Part shown: positions 25,775-36,133 of the stretch, piece after piece | How positions within the stretch are numbered: position 1 is the first letter of the stretch | Layout: every line of letters begins with the position of its first letter | Assembly: GCA_022574655.1 (NCBI GenBank) | Contig: JACZRQ010000004.1 | Span: 1-55,566, forward strand | Reading direction: 5' to 3' | DNA from: Chloroflexota bacterium | GTDB taxonomy: Bacteria > Chloroflexota > Dehalococcoidia > SM23-28-2 > RBG-16-64-32 | Length of the DNA stretch: 55,566 nt | Translations under genes and position numbers: made by a program | The notes under the pieces: model-generated | The model's database searches: none | What the model saw: the letters and a program-made list of their open reading frames with translations, nothing else | What the model was told of the DNA's origin: nothing

Positions 25775-27206
25775 TCAGTCGTCCTCGCTCCATCTCACCT
25801 CGTACACGTGCACCGGATCCTCGAAGCCGCGCAGCTCGGTTTCGCCCCTGTCGTTGAACATGAACTGCTTCCCCGCGACGAGCTGCCGCACAACGTCTGA
25901 CACCAGTATCTCTCCGCCATCAGCTTGCGCCGCGATTCGTGCCGCGATGTTCACAGTTGTCCCGAAGAGATCGCCCCGTCCGCCGGGATCGTCCTCGGCG
26001 ATCGGTTCGCCGGCGTTGAGGCCGATGCGTATGTTGAGCGGTTCGTCGGCTGATTTATTGTGCTTGGCCAACGCATTTTGCAGCGCGATGGCACATTCCA
26101 GCGCGGCGGTCACGCTCGCGAACGATGCCATGAAGCCGTCACCCATCGTCTTCACCTCCGTGCCGCCGTGCTCTTTAAGCGACTCCCGCGTCAGCCGCTC
26201 GTGCTCCCGCAGCACCTGGCGCCCCTTGTCGTCACCCAGCCGTGCCATCATCTCAGTGTGGCCGACCATGTCCGTGAACAAGACGATGCGGAATGGCGTT
26301 GGCGTGGCGGTCGGTGAGAGCGGTGGAACCTTCCACGTCCGTGAACAAAATCGTTCGAAAGGCACCTCCCCCAATCGCCTCACCTCCCGGTGTCTCCACG
26401 GGCTTGTCATCAAGGAATGCGCGAACGGTCTCGAGGTATGAGATGTCACCAAGGAGGGGATCGGAGATGTCGCCGTCGAGCAGGACAAAGGTGCAAGTTC
26501 GGATCATCGCCGCGGCCGCCCTGACGTCGGAGATAGGCCAGATGCGGCTGTCGCGACGATGCAGCACCAGGGTGGGAGCCTCCACCTGCGGTAAGTAGGG
26601 TTTAATATCAACGGATGTCAGGAACTCCAGGTATCTGGCGGCCACATCCGACGACATCGATTGACGGACCCTATTCGCCCACCAGCGCTGAAATTCGATC
26701 GGACCGCTAGGGTAAGTTGAGTCGGCCATCGTTCTGCGAGCCATGCTCCAGTTGTCGCGGATAAGAACTAGAAGAGCCTGGATTCCACGTGCGTCCACGG
26801 TCTCCTGGCCCCAAGCGCACAAAGACCAGAGCGCCAGATGCGAGATGCGTTCCGGATTCTGTGCGGCGTACGCGACGCACACTGACGCTCCTTCGCCGTC
26901 TCCCACCAGATCGAACTTAGCGAGTTCGAGTTCATCAACGACGGCCGCCAGATCGCCAACGTGGGCCTTCAAAGTGAAGTCGTCTACGTCCCTCTGTGAA
27001 GCTGAGGATCCTCTCCGGTCTACGTTCACGAGCTGTCGATTCCGACCGAGTCTTTCAAACCACCGCCGGCTTTCAGGATGCGTCCAGTCCATCTCTAGGT
27101 TGCTGCCCCAGGCCGGGAAATCAACAATAGGAGGGCCTTCGCCCCGAGTATCGTAGGCTATGCGGGTTCCGTCTCCGCTGGTGCAGAAGCGGATCTGAGG
27201 CTCCAT
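25775..27206 (-). pseudogene. Pseudo-hydrolase/cyclase fusion 2, disrupted
   Basis: Frame one (27206 down to 26253) encodes a hydrolase-like domain (nucleophile elbow VGDGEGAS, Gly for Ser) and the first cyclase motif FRTILFTDVEGSTALTDR. It then turns into nonsense and stops. The rest of the cyclase (ARLGDDKGRQVL, VKTMGDGFMASF, NIAARIAA) is in another frame down to 25775. Before it a second copy of the first motif occurs (PTPFRIVLFTDMVGHTE). The middle ~345 bases are nearly identical to cyclase fusion 3 about 1,431 bases upstream on the same strand, whereas both ends resemble fusion 4. Gene conversion from fusion 3, landing out of frame near 26305-26312, explains it. The start overlaps the preceding stop (TGATG). 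Confidence 0.8.
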
Positions 27207-28561
27207 CAGTTGCTCTCCCGCCAGCTAACCTCGTACAGCCGCACCGGGTTCTCGAAGCCCTTGGCGACAAACTCGCCGCGATCGGCGAACAGGAACCCCT
27301 TCCCCGCCACCAGCTCTCGCACCACGTTCGAGACGAGTATCTCGCCACCGTCCGCTTTGGCTGCGACTCGCGCCGCCATGTTCACAGCCGTCCCGAAGAG
27401 ATCGCCCCGTCCGCCGGGATCGTCCTCGGCGATCGGTTCGCCGGCGTTGAGGCCGATGCGTACGTTGAGCGGTTCGTCGGCTGATTCGTTGTGCTTGGCC
27501 AACGCTTTTTGCAGCGCGATGGCACATTCCAGGGCGGCGGTCACGCTTGCGAACGATGCCATGAAGCCGTCACCCATCGTCTTCACCTCCGTGCCTCCGT
27601 GCTCTTTAAGCGACTCCCGCGTCAGCCGCTCGTGCTCCCGCAGCACCTGGCGCCCTCTGTCGTCACCCAGCCGTGCCATCATCTCAGTGTGGCCGACCAT
27701 GTCCGTGAACAAGACGGTGCGAAATGGCGTTGGAGTGGCGGTGACTGATTCGCGGACTGTCCCCTCGTCGAGGAAGTCCGTCAGCCTTGTCAGGTAGTCC
27801 GCATGATCGAAGATCCACGGTTCGGTTTTACCTTCCAGCTCCACGAACCTCGCATTGGGAAGCCTGGATGCGAGCTCTCTAACGACGCTGACCGGAATAT
27901 GTCGGTTGCCACGGCGGTGCAGCAGTAGCACGGGCTGCTGGATCTCTTCCAGGATCGGAGCTACATCTTGCTCAAGGGCGGACTCAGCATAGGCTGCAGC
28001 AACCTTCGGATCGATAGAACGTTCGAGCAGATGTGCATAGCGTCGGCGCGTTTCTCCGTCGCTTATGCCAATGGTGTCAACGAGCGTTCCTGTCGCCAAC
28101 GGCCAGTTTGCCTGGTATAGGTCCCGAACCGCCCGTACGGTCTCCCGAGGAAGGAAGTCCCCGGACGAATACGGGGCCCAGAGAGCGATTCGCCTAACGC
28201 TTTGCGCGTGAAGGTGAGCGTGAAGGAGAGAGATCGGCGAGCCATACGCGATTCCCAGGATGTCGTACTCCTCCAGGCCGAGCGCCTCGATAACGGCTTG
28301 AGCGTCGAGAGCGTGCGCTTCCTGCGCGTAGTCTAAAACGTCTTGGGAAGAATCGCCGATGCCCCGAGGGTCGTATCGCACCACCATTCGCTGCTCGCTC
28401 AGGCGCTCGTAAAACTCTACGCCTTCGTCGAATTGCGTTTCCATCCGAATGGTGATCGCCCAGCCGGGGAAAATGACGAGCGGCGGCTCGCCGCGTCCGT
28501 ATACCGTATATGCGATACGTGCTCCATCAGCGCTGCGGCAGTAGCGGATCTCCGGCTGCAT
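27206..28561 (-). CDS. Pseudo-hydrolase/class III adenylyl cyclase fusion 3
   Basis: 451 residues from an ATG overlapping the stop of fusion 4 as TGATG. The hydrolase-like domain (1-280) has VVRYDPRGIGDSSQD and YDILGIAYGSPIS; the elbow has Ala for Ser. The cyclase domain (~285-451) has FRTVLFTDMVGHTEMMARLG, EVKTMGDGFMASFASV and VNMAARVAA. All catalytic groups (two Asp, Lys, Asn, Arg) are present, so an active cyclase, most likely forming cAMP (Lys in VKTMGD fits adenine). Its cyclase-coding DNA is the apparent donor of the tract that broke fusion 2. No membrane segment, so it is cytosolic. Confidence 0.85.
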   Translation of the reverse strand: MQPEIRYCRSADGARIAYTVYGRGEPPLVIFPGWAITIRMETQFDEGVEFYERLSEQRMVVRYDPRGIGDSSQDVLDYAQEAHALDAQAVIEALGLEEYDILGIAYGSPISLLHAHLHAQSVRRIALWAPYSSGDFLPRETVRAVRDLYQANWPLATGTLVDTIGISDGETRRRYAHLLERSIDPKVAAAYAESALEQDVAPILEEIQQPVLLLHRRGNRHIPVSVVRELASRLPNARFVELEGKTEPWIFDHADYLTRLTDFLDEGTVRESVTATPTPFRTVLFTDMVGHTEMMARLGDDRGRQVLREHERLTRESLKEHGGTEVKTMGDGFMASFASVTAALECAIALQKALAKHNESADEPLNVRIGLNAGEPIAEDDPGGRGDLFGTAVNMAARVAAKADGGEILVSNVVRELVAGKGFLFADRGEFVAKGFENPVRLYEVSWRESN

Positions 28562-29904
28562 CAGTCGCCCTCGCCCCACCGCACCTCGTACACCCGCACT
28601 GGGTCCTCGAACCCCCGCAGTTCCGTCTCACCCCGATCGTTGAACAAGAAGTTCTTCCCCGCCACCAACTCCCGCACGACGTTCGAGGCCAGTATCTCGC
28701 CGCCCTCCGCCTTCGCCGCGATCCGGGCCGCCATGTTCACTGCCGTTCCGAAGAGGTCGCCGCGGCCGCCCGGATCGTCCTCCGCAATCGGTTCGCCTGC
28801 GTTCAGACCAACTCGCACCTTGATCGGTTCGTCCGCCGAGTCGTTGTGTTGGGCGAACACCCTCTGAATGGCAATCGCGCACTCGAGCGCCTTCGTCGCC
28901 GACGTGAACGAAGCCATGAAGCCGTCGCCCATCGTCTTCACCTCTGACCCGCCGTGCGCGGACAGCGCCTCTCGGACTATCCGCTCGTGCTCGCGAAGCA
29001 GGTCACGCGCCTTCGCGTCACCAAGCCGCTCGGTGAGTGCGGTGGAGCCCTCGACATCGGTGAACAGGATCGTGCGAAAGGCACCGGCGTCAAGACGAGG
29101 CTCCTCCGCCGCAGACCCGACTTCTACACCAAGAAACTCTAACATCGTCGTGTGCAGCTGGGCTAAGTTATCTTGGTAGAAGCCCTCCACCTCGTAAAGA
29201 CGCGCGTTCGGGATTCCAGCGGCCAGCCGTCGTGTTTCATCCATCGGCAGCTTGAGTCCGCTGTGCCGAACGACCAGGGTCGGTGCCTGTATCTCTGATA
29301 GCAGACTAGAAAGGTCGATCTGTTCATCCGCTTCAATCATCCGGGCCAAGACCTCTTGCGTGATGCACTCCCTAATGAATTCGGCGTATCGGGTCGACCC
29401 TTCAAAGCCGAACCCAAAAGCCTGAGCCGAAACGTTCTCGGTGAACATCTCCCAGTCGGCGTCCATCAACTGCGCTAACCCCTGTCCACGCTGACTTTCC
29501 CCGCCACGGGCGAAGCAGTTCAGGAGCACAAGGTGGGATACACGCTCCGGGTGGCTAGCCGCGTAAGCAATAGCAGGCAGGCCGCCTACCTCCAGGCCCA
29601 GCAGCGAGAACTGCTTCAGGTGCAGGTGCTCGGCTACGGCTTCGAGGTCGCGAACTCTCGCTTCCAATGAAAAGTCATCCACGTCTCGGTCGGACAGACC
29701 GACTCCCCTCGTGTCAAACCGTACCAGCATACGCTGGGCGGCGAAGGCGGCGAAGGCCGCCCTAAAGATGGGTATCTGCCACTCCCGCTGGACGTGGCTT
29801 GTTATTGGCTGCGAAGACCAGACGACTGCCGATCCCTCGCCGTACGTAGCGAACGCGATGTTCACTCCGTCGCTCGTCTTCGCGTACTTGATGCGCGGCT
29901 CCAT
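28561..29904 (-). CDS. Pseudo-hydrolase/class III adenylyl cyclase fusion 4
   Basis: 447 residues. ATG at 29904 gives the MEPRIKYAKT start shared with fusion 1 (MEPRIQYAKT); another ATG three codons earlier is possible. The hydrolase-like domain has VRFDTRGVGLSDRDVDD and FSLLGLEVGGLPAIAYA, where Glu stands in place of the Ser nucleophile. The cyclase has FRTILFTDVEGSTALTERLG, EVKTMGDGFMASFTSA, VNMAARIAAKAEGG and ends FEDPVRVYEVRW. Catalytic residues are complete. It is the first gene of the minus-strand array, so a promoter should lie in 29905-30000, facing the rsgA leader. Confidence 0.85.
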   Translation of the reverse strand: MEPRIKYAKTSDGVNIAFATYGEGSAVVWSSQPITSHVQREWQIPIFRAAFAAFAAQRMLVRFDTRGVGLSDRDVDDFSLEARVRDLEAVAEHLHLKQFSLLGLEVGGLPAIAYAASHPERVSHLVLLNCFARGGESQRGQGLAQLMDADWEMFTENVSAQAFGFGFEGSTRYAEFIRECITQEVLARMIEADEQIDLSSLLSEIQAPTLVVRHSGLKLPMDETRRLAAGIPNARLYEVEGFYQDNLAQLHTTMLEFLGVEVGSAAEEPRLDAGAFRTILFTDVEGSTALTERLGDAKARDLLREHERIVREALSAHGGSEVKTMGDGFMASFTSATKALECAIAIQRVFAQHNDSADEPIKVRVGLNAGEPIAEDDPGGRGDLFGTAVNMAARIAAKAEGGEILASNVVRELVAGKNFLFNDRGETELRGFEDPVRVYEVRWGEGD

Positions 29905-30006
29905 AGCGGTCATTCTACGCCATCAGCAACGGCCACCAATTGACGAATCCCGCAGCTTCGTGTACTGTTCTCGAAGCGCATATAACGTGAAAGGAGGCTC
30001 TTCCAG

Positions 30007-30063
30007 ATGTATAAAGTTCTTGTTTCCGCGATCCGGGCGGGCCTGCCTTCGAGCGTCGCATAA
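30007..30063 (+). CDS. Possible 18-codon leader peptide before rsgA
   Basis: An unusually strong ribosome site (AAAGGAGGC, 29990-29998) stands at proper distance before ATG, which opens a short frame (MYKVLVSAIRAGLPSSVA, stop TAA). No homologue is known. It may be a regulatory leader or the 5' end of a lost gene. The gap to rsgA (~90 bases) shows nothing else. Confidence 0.35.
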   Translation: MYKVLVSAIRAGLPSSVA

Positions 30064-30150
30064 CTCTTTCACGCGTCTCGGCTCTCATCTCAAGTCACAG
30101 GTCTGCCCCCACGCTGCCGATTTCCCCATCACAGCGACTAGGAGAGACCA

Positions 30151-31230
30151 GTGTACTCACTCCCTGACATCGGCTGGACCCACTTCTTCCAGCAACAACT
30201 AACCGAAGACGACAACGACCTCAAACCCGCCCGCGTCGCCACGCTCTCTCGCGGCATCTTTAGACTGCTCACCGAACGCGGCGAGCGAACAGCCTCACTC
30301 TCAGGCCGCCTCGGCTACGAGAGCGAGCATCTCATCGACCTTCCGGTCGTTGGCGACTGGGTTCTCGCCCGCATATCCTCCGACAGCGCCGTGATCGAAC
30401 GCGTTCTGAAACGCCGCACCAAGCTCTCGCGCATCGCTCCCAGCGATCAGCAGCGTCTGACAGAGGAGCAGGCGCTGGCAACGAACGTCGACGTCGTCTT
30501 CCTCGTCACATCGCTGACGCGTGAGTTCAACCCCCGTCGCATCGAACGCTACCTCACGCAGGTCTGGGAGAGCGGCGCACGGCCCTTCCTCGTCCTCAAC
30601 AAGATCGATCTCGTCGAGTCCCCGCTCGACTACGCGAAGCAGGTCGAAGACATGGCCGACGGACTCGTCCTCACCAGCGCAGCCACTGGCTCTGGCGTCG
30701 ACGAGATTCGGCGTGAGCTTCGCCCGGGCCTCACCGTCGTCTTCGTCGGCTCTTCCGGCGTCGGCAAGTCATCGCTCATCAACCGCTTGCTCAACGACGA
30801 TGTCCAGACTGTCTACGACATCCGCGGCGGCGACGACAAAGGTCGTCACACGACGACCGCCCGCGAAATGCTCCTCGTACCGGGTGGCGGCGTTATCATC
30901 GATACCCCCGGTCTGCGCCAGCTGCAGGTGCTCGCCGATCCGTCCGCCCTCGGCAAGACGTTCTCCGACGTCGAGGGCATCGCCGAGGAGTGCGCCTTTA
31001 GCGACTGCACCCACACCGCCGAGCCAAACTGCGCCGTCATCGCCGCGGTCGAAGCGGGCGAACTAGACGACGGCCGCCGCCGCGGCTACCAGAAGCTGCA
31101 GAGCGACCTGGCCTTCGCGGACCGCCGTAGGGACCGTGCCGCGCAACTCGCCGAAAAGAAGAAGCGGAAGACGATTAGCAAGACCAATCGCAGGCGCGAC
31201 AAACAACGCGGACGCGGGCGTTATCGCTAG
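30151..31230 (+). CDS. rsgA: Ribosome small-subunit-dependent GTPase A
   Basis: A 359-residue circularly permuted GTPase that checks late 30S assembly. An N-terminal OB fold (VVGDWVLARISSD) is followed by the G motifs in permuted order: G4 LVLNKIDLVE, G5 LTSAATGSGVD, G1 VGSSGVGKSSLINRLL, G2 GRHTTTAREM and G3 IIDTPGLRQL. The C-terminal zinc knuckle is CAFSDCTHTAEPNC, followed by a highly basic RNA-binding tail (KKKRKTISKTNRRRDKQRGRGR). It starts with GTG behind AGGAGAGACCA. RsgA is a bacterial/plastid protein and so is good evidence that the archaellum genes downstream sit in a bacterial genome. Confidence 0.95.
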   Translation: MYSLPDIGWTHFFQQQLTEDDNDLKPARVATLSRGIFRLLTERGERTASLSGRLGYESEHLIDLPVVGDWVLARISSDSAVIERVLKRRTKLSRIAPSDQQRLTEEQALATNVDVVFLVTSLTREFNPRRIERYLTQVWESGARPFLVLNKIDLVESPLDYAKQVEDMADGLVLTSAATGSGVDEIRRELRPGLTVVFVGSSGVGKSSLINRLLNDDVQTVYDIRGGDDKGRHTTTAREMLLVPGGGVIIDTPGLRQLQVLADPSALGKTFSDVEGIAEECAFSDCTHTAEPNCAVIAAVEAGELDDGRRRGYQKLQSDLAFADRRRDRAAQLAEKKKRKTISKTNRRRDKQRGRGRYR

Positions 31231-31239
31231 CTAGCCCGC

Positions 31240-31400
31240 TGTCGAATCAGACTTCTTCCGCGACCGCACACTCGGTGGCTTTGACACCACCAGCGCCACG
31301 GCTGGCATTGAGAAGTCGACGCACTCGCGGTCCGAAAGACCGGTTCCCCGCGCGTCGTACCAGACGACCCGGAACGATTCTGCCAACACCTTCAGTGCAG
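31240..31400 (-). pseudogene. Remnant of a pseudo-hydrolase/cyclase gene
   Basis: The minus strand reads HVFPALKVLAESFRVVWYDA followed by RGTGLSDRECVDFS. This matches the conserved DTRGVGLSDRDVDDFS region of the fusions at 22-30 kb. A stop lies just upstream and the similarity ends in an ALVVSKPPSV segment shared with another remnant at 33.5 kb. Too short to function. Confidence 0.65.
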
Positions 31401-31973
31401 GAAACACGTGTCAGCTTCGTTGTGCGTGGCTGTACCTGGGGATAACCACGAGTAGCTTCTGACCGAGACGAGGATGCGGGGAACCGATTACTCGATCTCG
31501 CCGATGCGGTATCGGCCACCGATCCTGCGTCGGCCGTCAATTTGACTAACGGACCGCAGACCTTGACCAGGCGCTAACCTAACCTGACCCGACGCTTATC
31601 CGAATCGTATTGAAACCGACCCGCGTCGCCTCTGACAATAGGACGAGGCTCTCCTGCGCGGCCAAAGGGCAGGTTCCGTGGACCACCACCGAAGAGGAGT
31701 GGTGGGCCGAGAGGACAAAGGCTGCCCGGGAGGCGACCACACACTGGGCGTTTACGTGTTGCCAAGAGAACGTTGGCATTCCAACCGTTCAACGGTTGTA
31801 GGGCAGGAAAAGAGGCGTACGCGGACACTTCTGGCAGCGGTGCGGCAGAGGCAGCCGCCAGCGACATAGGCGTCAGGATCAGGAAAGGAAGGATCTGATG
31901 CGAAGAGCAGGCATGATGGGCAAAGGGGCAGACGAGGGGCAGCGCTGGATTTTTAACGGGAAGGGCGATTCAG
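31401..31973. other. Intergenic region upstream of the anchor-L/RTX gene
   Basis: No convincing gene is seen. It holds a hairpin CCACCAC/GTGGTGG (31682-31705), a perfect palindrome AACCGTTcAACGGTT (around 31783-31797), and a GGAAGG ribosome site just before the next ATG. Purine-rich, folded-looking sequence at 31620-31760 could be a structured leader, but no known riboswitch consensus was matched. Confidence 0.4.
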
Positions 31974-33404
<1,431 letters not shown>

Positions 33405-33425
33405 TCAAAGCTAGGCCGAAAGTTC

Positions 33426-33460
33426 AGAGGCGGGGGCGTTCTAGCCCCGCCTCTTTCGTT
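33426..33460 (+). terminator. Rho-independent terminator
   Basis: AGAGGCGGGG (33426-33435) and CCCCGCCTCT (33445-33454) form a perfect 10-bp stem with a 9-base loop, followed by TTCGTT. It lies 20 bases after the anchor-L/RTX stop. Confidence 0.75.
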
Positions 33461-33469
33461 ACGCGATCT

Positions 33470-33523
33470 CCACGCGAGTAGAAGGTAGGCTTTTGTCTTC
33501 TCGTACTCGATGCGCGGCTCCAT
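33470..33523 (-). pseudogene. Start fragment of a pseudo-hydrolase/cyclase gene
   Basis: The minus strand encodes MEPRIEYEKTKAYLLLAW, the characteristic start of the fusions at 24.8 and 29.9 kb (MEPRIQYAKTKDGV, MEPRIKYAKTSDGV), then loses similarity. Upstream in the same frame is ALVVSTPPSG. The DNA for this segment (33569-33598) agrees in 27 of 30 bases with 31269-31298 in the other remnant. Confidence 0.6.
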
Positions 33524-33679
33524 ATTTAGTACCCGCTCATCCTGAGCCGTCGGTATCCGCGTCTGCCCACTCGGCGGCGTTGACACCACCAGCGCTAGGA
33601 GTATGCTGAGGAACGTCTTGTAGCCGGCCAGTGAAGTAGGCCGGCGGCCCCGCTGGTCTCTAGCCGAAAGGAGTGGCGC

Positions 33680-34210
33680 ATGGTTAGCTCCGGGCGCTAT
33701 AGGATAGCGCTTCTGACGATCCCAGCTCTCGCGGGCATCTTGGCCCTGGCGATCATCATCGTCGGATCGTCTCTTCGTGATGGGTCTGCTGACGCCGCCA
33801 CCGACTCCCCGCAGCCGGATGCCTCAGCCGTTCCCGCCGCCGGCGACGTCATCGCGCCTGCGGGAACGCTGTCGATCCATTTCCTCATCAGCAACCAGAG
33901 CCTGGGCACCGGCATCGCTGAACTGCCGATGACCGTGAGCCTCGATGACGCCGACGTCTTCGATGAGATGCTGCCCGTTGAGACTCAACACCACGTCGTC
34001 CGAGTCAACCAGGACGTCTCCTCCGGCTCGCACGAAATCGCGGTCACCGTCGGTGACCCGCACAACATTTCGGAATCGACTGTAGTGGAAGTCACCGGCG
34101 ACGTCTGGCTCTTGATTCAGTTCTGGTTCGATCCTCAGAGCGCACACGAAGACCAACACACGCCGTTCATAACCATCGAGATCCGCGACAAGGCGCCGGC
34201 CCTCCAATGA
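33680..34210 (+). CDS. Secreted protein of unknown function
   Basis: 176 residues with a signal peptide or single N-terminal membrane helix (IALLTIPALAGILALAIIIVG) and a beta-rich domain (residues ~60-170; SIHFLISNQSLGTGIAELPMTVSLDD, HHVVRVNQDVSSGSHEIAVTV) that looks Ig-like. I do not recognise the family. GAAAGGAG precedes ATG. Its TGA overlaps the ATG of the matrixin-like protease by four bases (ATGA), so the two are co-translated; an inhibitor, chaperone or partner of that protease is a possible role. Confidence 0.7.
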   Translation: MVSSGRYRIALLTIPALAGILALAIIIVGSSLRDGSADAATDSPQPDASAVPAAGDVIAPAGTLSIHFLISNQSLGTGIAELPMTVSLDDADVFDEMLPVETQHHVVRVNQDVSSGSHEIAVTVGDPHNISESTVVEVTGDVWLLIQFWFDPQSAHEDQHTPFITIEIRDKAPALQ

Positions 34211-36126
34211 GTCGGGAAGTTCTTGCTAGCCCATTGAAGTGGGGCCTGCGCGCCGCCGTCACTCTTGCCGTTCTGTCGCTAGCGCTCTGGTGGCAGGGAG
34301 GTTGGACCAACGGCATCGCCACTGTTGAAGCCGCCACATGGCACGGGGATTGGCTTGACAGCACCGGCTTTTGGACCGGCACGATAACGGTCAAGTTCAG
34401 TGATGAGGGCTCCAAAGAATGGACTGACGACGAAAGGCTAGTCGTCCGCGAGGCGATACGGGAGTGGGTAGACCTTCCTGGTAGCGACATAGTATTCAAA
34501 GAGGTGTTCGGCAGCACCGCCGACATTATCCTCGGCTGGGGCTCCCAACTAGGCGAAGGAACCCTCGGTTTCATGAGCGGCGGCTTCGACAATAGCCCTC
34601 CTACGGGTGTTTCCTTTAGCTCGGTGCCGCCGGCCCCCTGGTATATCGACGACGACCCCGATACGGACGAAGACATACCGCCACTCAGCATCGATCTCCT
34701 TACTGTCGCCAAGCACGAAATCGGCCACGTCCTGGGCCTCAAGCACAGTACCGGCGCCACCGATGTCATGAGGCACGATCAGGACACCGGTCTGCGCCAC
34801 CATCAGACAGAGAGCGACCGTAAGGCAGCGGCAAACCTCTATCCCGCGGCCCCTGCGCCAACCGTCGTCAAAACCGTCCCCGTCGGCGAGGGGCCCGAGA
34901 ACGTCTATATATTTGGCAACGTCATGTTCGTCGTGAACTCCAACGCCGGCACCGTCAGTGTCCTCGACATCGATGAGGACGACGATGACGAAGACCAAGG
35001 CGATCTGATCACCACGATCGATCTCGGTCCGGAGGGCATCGGCGCCGATGACATTGCGCTAGTCCTTACTCCCGACGGTCCCCTCATCTACGTCGCTAAC
35101 TTGGGCTTTCCCTTCGGAACAGTATTCGTCATCGACCCCTTCGAGGACGTCGTCGTCGAAATCATCGACCTTGGGCCGGGTGGAGGCGGAGCGAATCCGC
35201 CAGACGCCGTCGGCGTTGGGGACGACGAATTCGGCCTCGCCTACTTCGCGGACTCCTTCAACAACGTTGTCGTCGTCATTGATTCGGAGGCGAACGAGGT
35301 CGTGGCCAGCATCCCGGTCGGCATCGGGCCATCAGACACGGCGCTCAATCCCGTCACCGATCGTCTGTACATCCCCAACTTCGCCGACGACAGCGTCTCC
35401 GTCATCGATACCACCAGCAACACCGTGATCGACACCATCGCTGTTGGTAATGGACCGTTCGGTGTTGACGTGAATGCAGTCACTAACCGCGTCTACGTTG
35501 CCAATTCCTTCGATGCCACCGTCTCCGTGATCAACGGCGAGACCAACGCTGTCATCGCCACCGTGCCGGTCGGTTTCGGGGCCTTGCGCGTGGGGGTGAA
35601 CCCCGATCGAGACCGCATCTACGTCAGCAACTCCGTTGATGACACCGTCTCCGTTATCGACGGGGCGCTGGCCGAGAGCGATCCCGCTAACGCTGTCGTC
35701 GCTACCGTCCCGGTCGGCGCTCTTCCCACCGGCATCGGCGTCGATCCCGGCGCCAATCGCGTCTACGTCACCAACTTCCTCGACGGCACCGTCTCCATCA
35801 TCTCCGACCCGCCGCTCTTGCAGAACGTCCTCTGGACCGACGTAGACTGCGACGGCGACACGGACGCCAGCGACGCGCTGGCCCTCTTGCGGGACCTCGC
35901 GGGCTTTTCAGTAAGCCAGACGGAACCGTGTCTCGCGATCGGCAGCGAAGTGCAGGTGACGGAAGGCGAGACGACTACGACTAGGCTCTTCGGCGACGCC
36001 GACTGCAGCGGCGGCGTGACTTCAGTGGACGCTCTGAAGAAGCTTCGGACTATCGTGGACTTTTCGGTTACTCAGGAGGAACCGTGCCCAGACATCGGCA
36101 GCACCGTGCAGATCCCGACGATGTAA
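34207..36126 (+). CDS. Secreted matrixin-like metalloprotease with beta-propeller and dockerin-like tail
   Basis: 639 residues. A signal helix (~14-33) leads to an M10A-type zinc protease (45-205) with HEIGHVLGLKH at residues 170-180 and a Met-turn at DVMRH. Then come about six YVTN-type propeller repeats (210-540; e.g. NRVYVANSFDATVSVINGET, repeated with VPVG and IPVG segments). The C-terminus carries two dockerin-like calcium loops, DVDCDGDTDASDALALLRDL and DADCSGGVTSVDALKKLRTI, with DxDxDGxxxxxDAL spacing. It would act outside the cell. Dockerins bind cohesins; no cohesin is evident in the window, but a similar single loop occurs in the secreted protein at 38969. Its ATG overlaps the previous stop. 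Confidence 0.88.
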   Translation: MSREVLASPLKWGLRAAVTLAVLSLALWWQGGWTNGIATVEAATWHGDWLDSTGFWTGTITVKFSDEGSKEWTDDERLVVREAIREWVDLPGSDIVFKEVFGSTADIILGWGSQLGEGTLGFMSGGFDNSPPTGVSFSSVPPAPWYIDDDPDTDEDIPPLSIDLLTVAKHEIGHVLGLKHSTGATDVMRHDQDTGLRHHQTESDRKAAANLYPAAPAPTVVKTVPVGEGPENVYIFGNVMFVVNSNAGTVSVLDIDEDDDDEDQGDLITTIDLGPEGIGADDIALVLTPDGPLIYVANLGFPFGTVFVIDPFEDVVVEIIDLGPGGGGANPPDAVGVGDDEFGLAYFADSFNNVVVVIDSEANEVVASIPVGIGPSDTALNPVTDRLYIPNFADDSVSVIDTTSNTVIDTIAVGNGPFGVDVNAVTNRVYVANSFDATVSVINGETNAVIATVPVGFGALRVGVNPDRDRIYVSNSVDDTVSVIDGALAESDPANAVVATVPVGALPTGIGVDPGANRVYVTNFLDGTVSIISDPPLLQNVLWTDVDCDGDTDASDALALLRDLAGFSVSQTEPCLAIGSEVQVTEGETTTTRLFGDADCSGGVTSVDALKKLRTIVDFSVTQEEPCPDIGSTVQIPTM

Positions 36127-36133
36127 ACGTACG

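Noticed and set aside
31600-31830. c-di-GMP or cobalamin riboswitch before the anchor-L gene
   Set aside because: Some stems are present but none of the conserved sequence blocks of these classes could be found.
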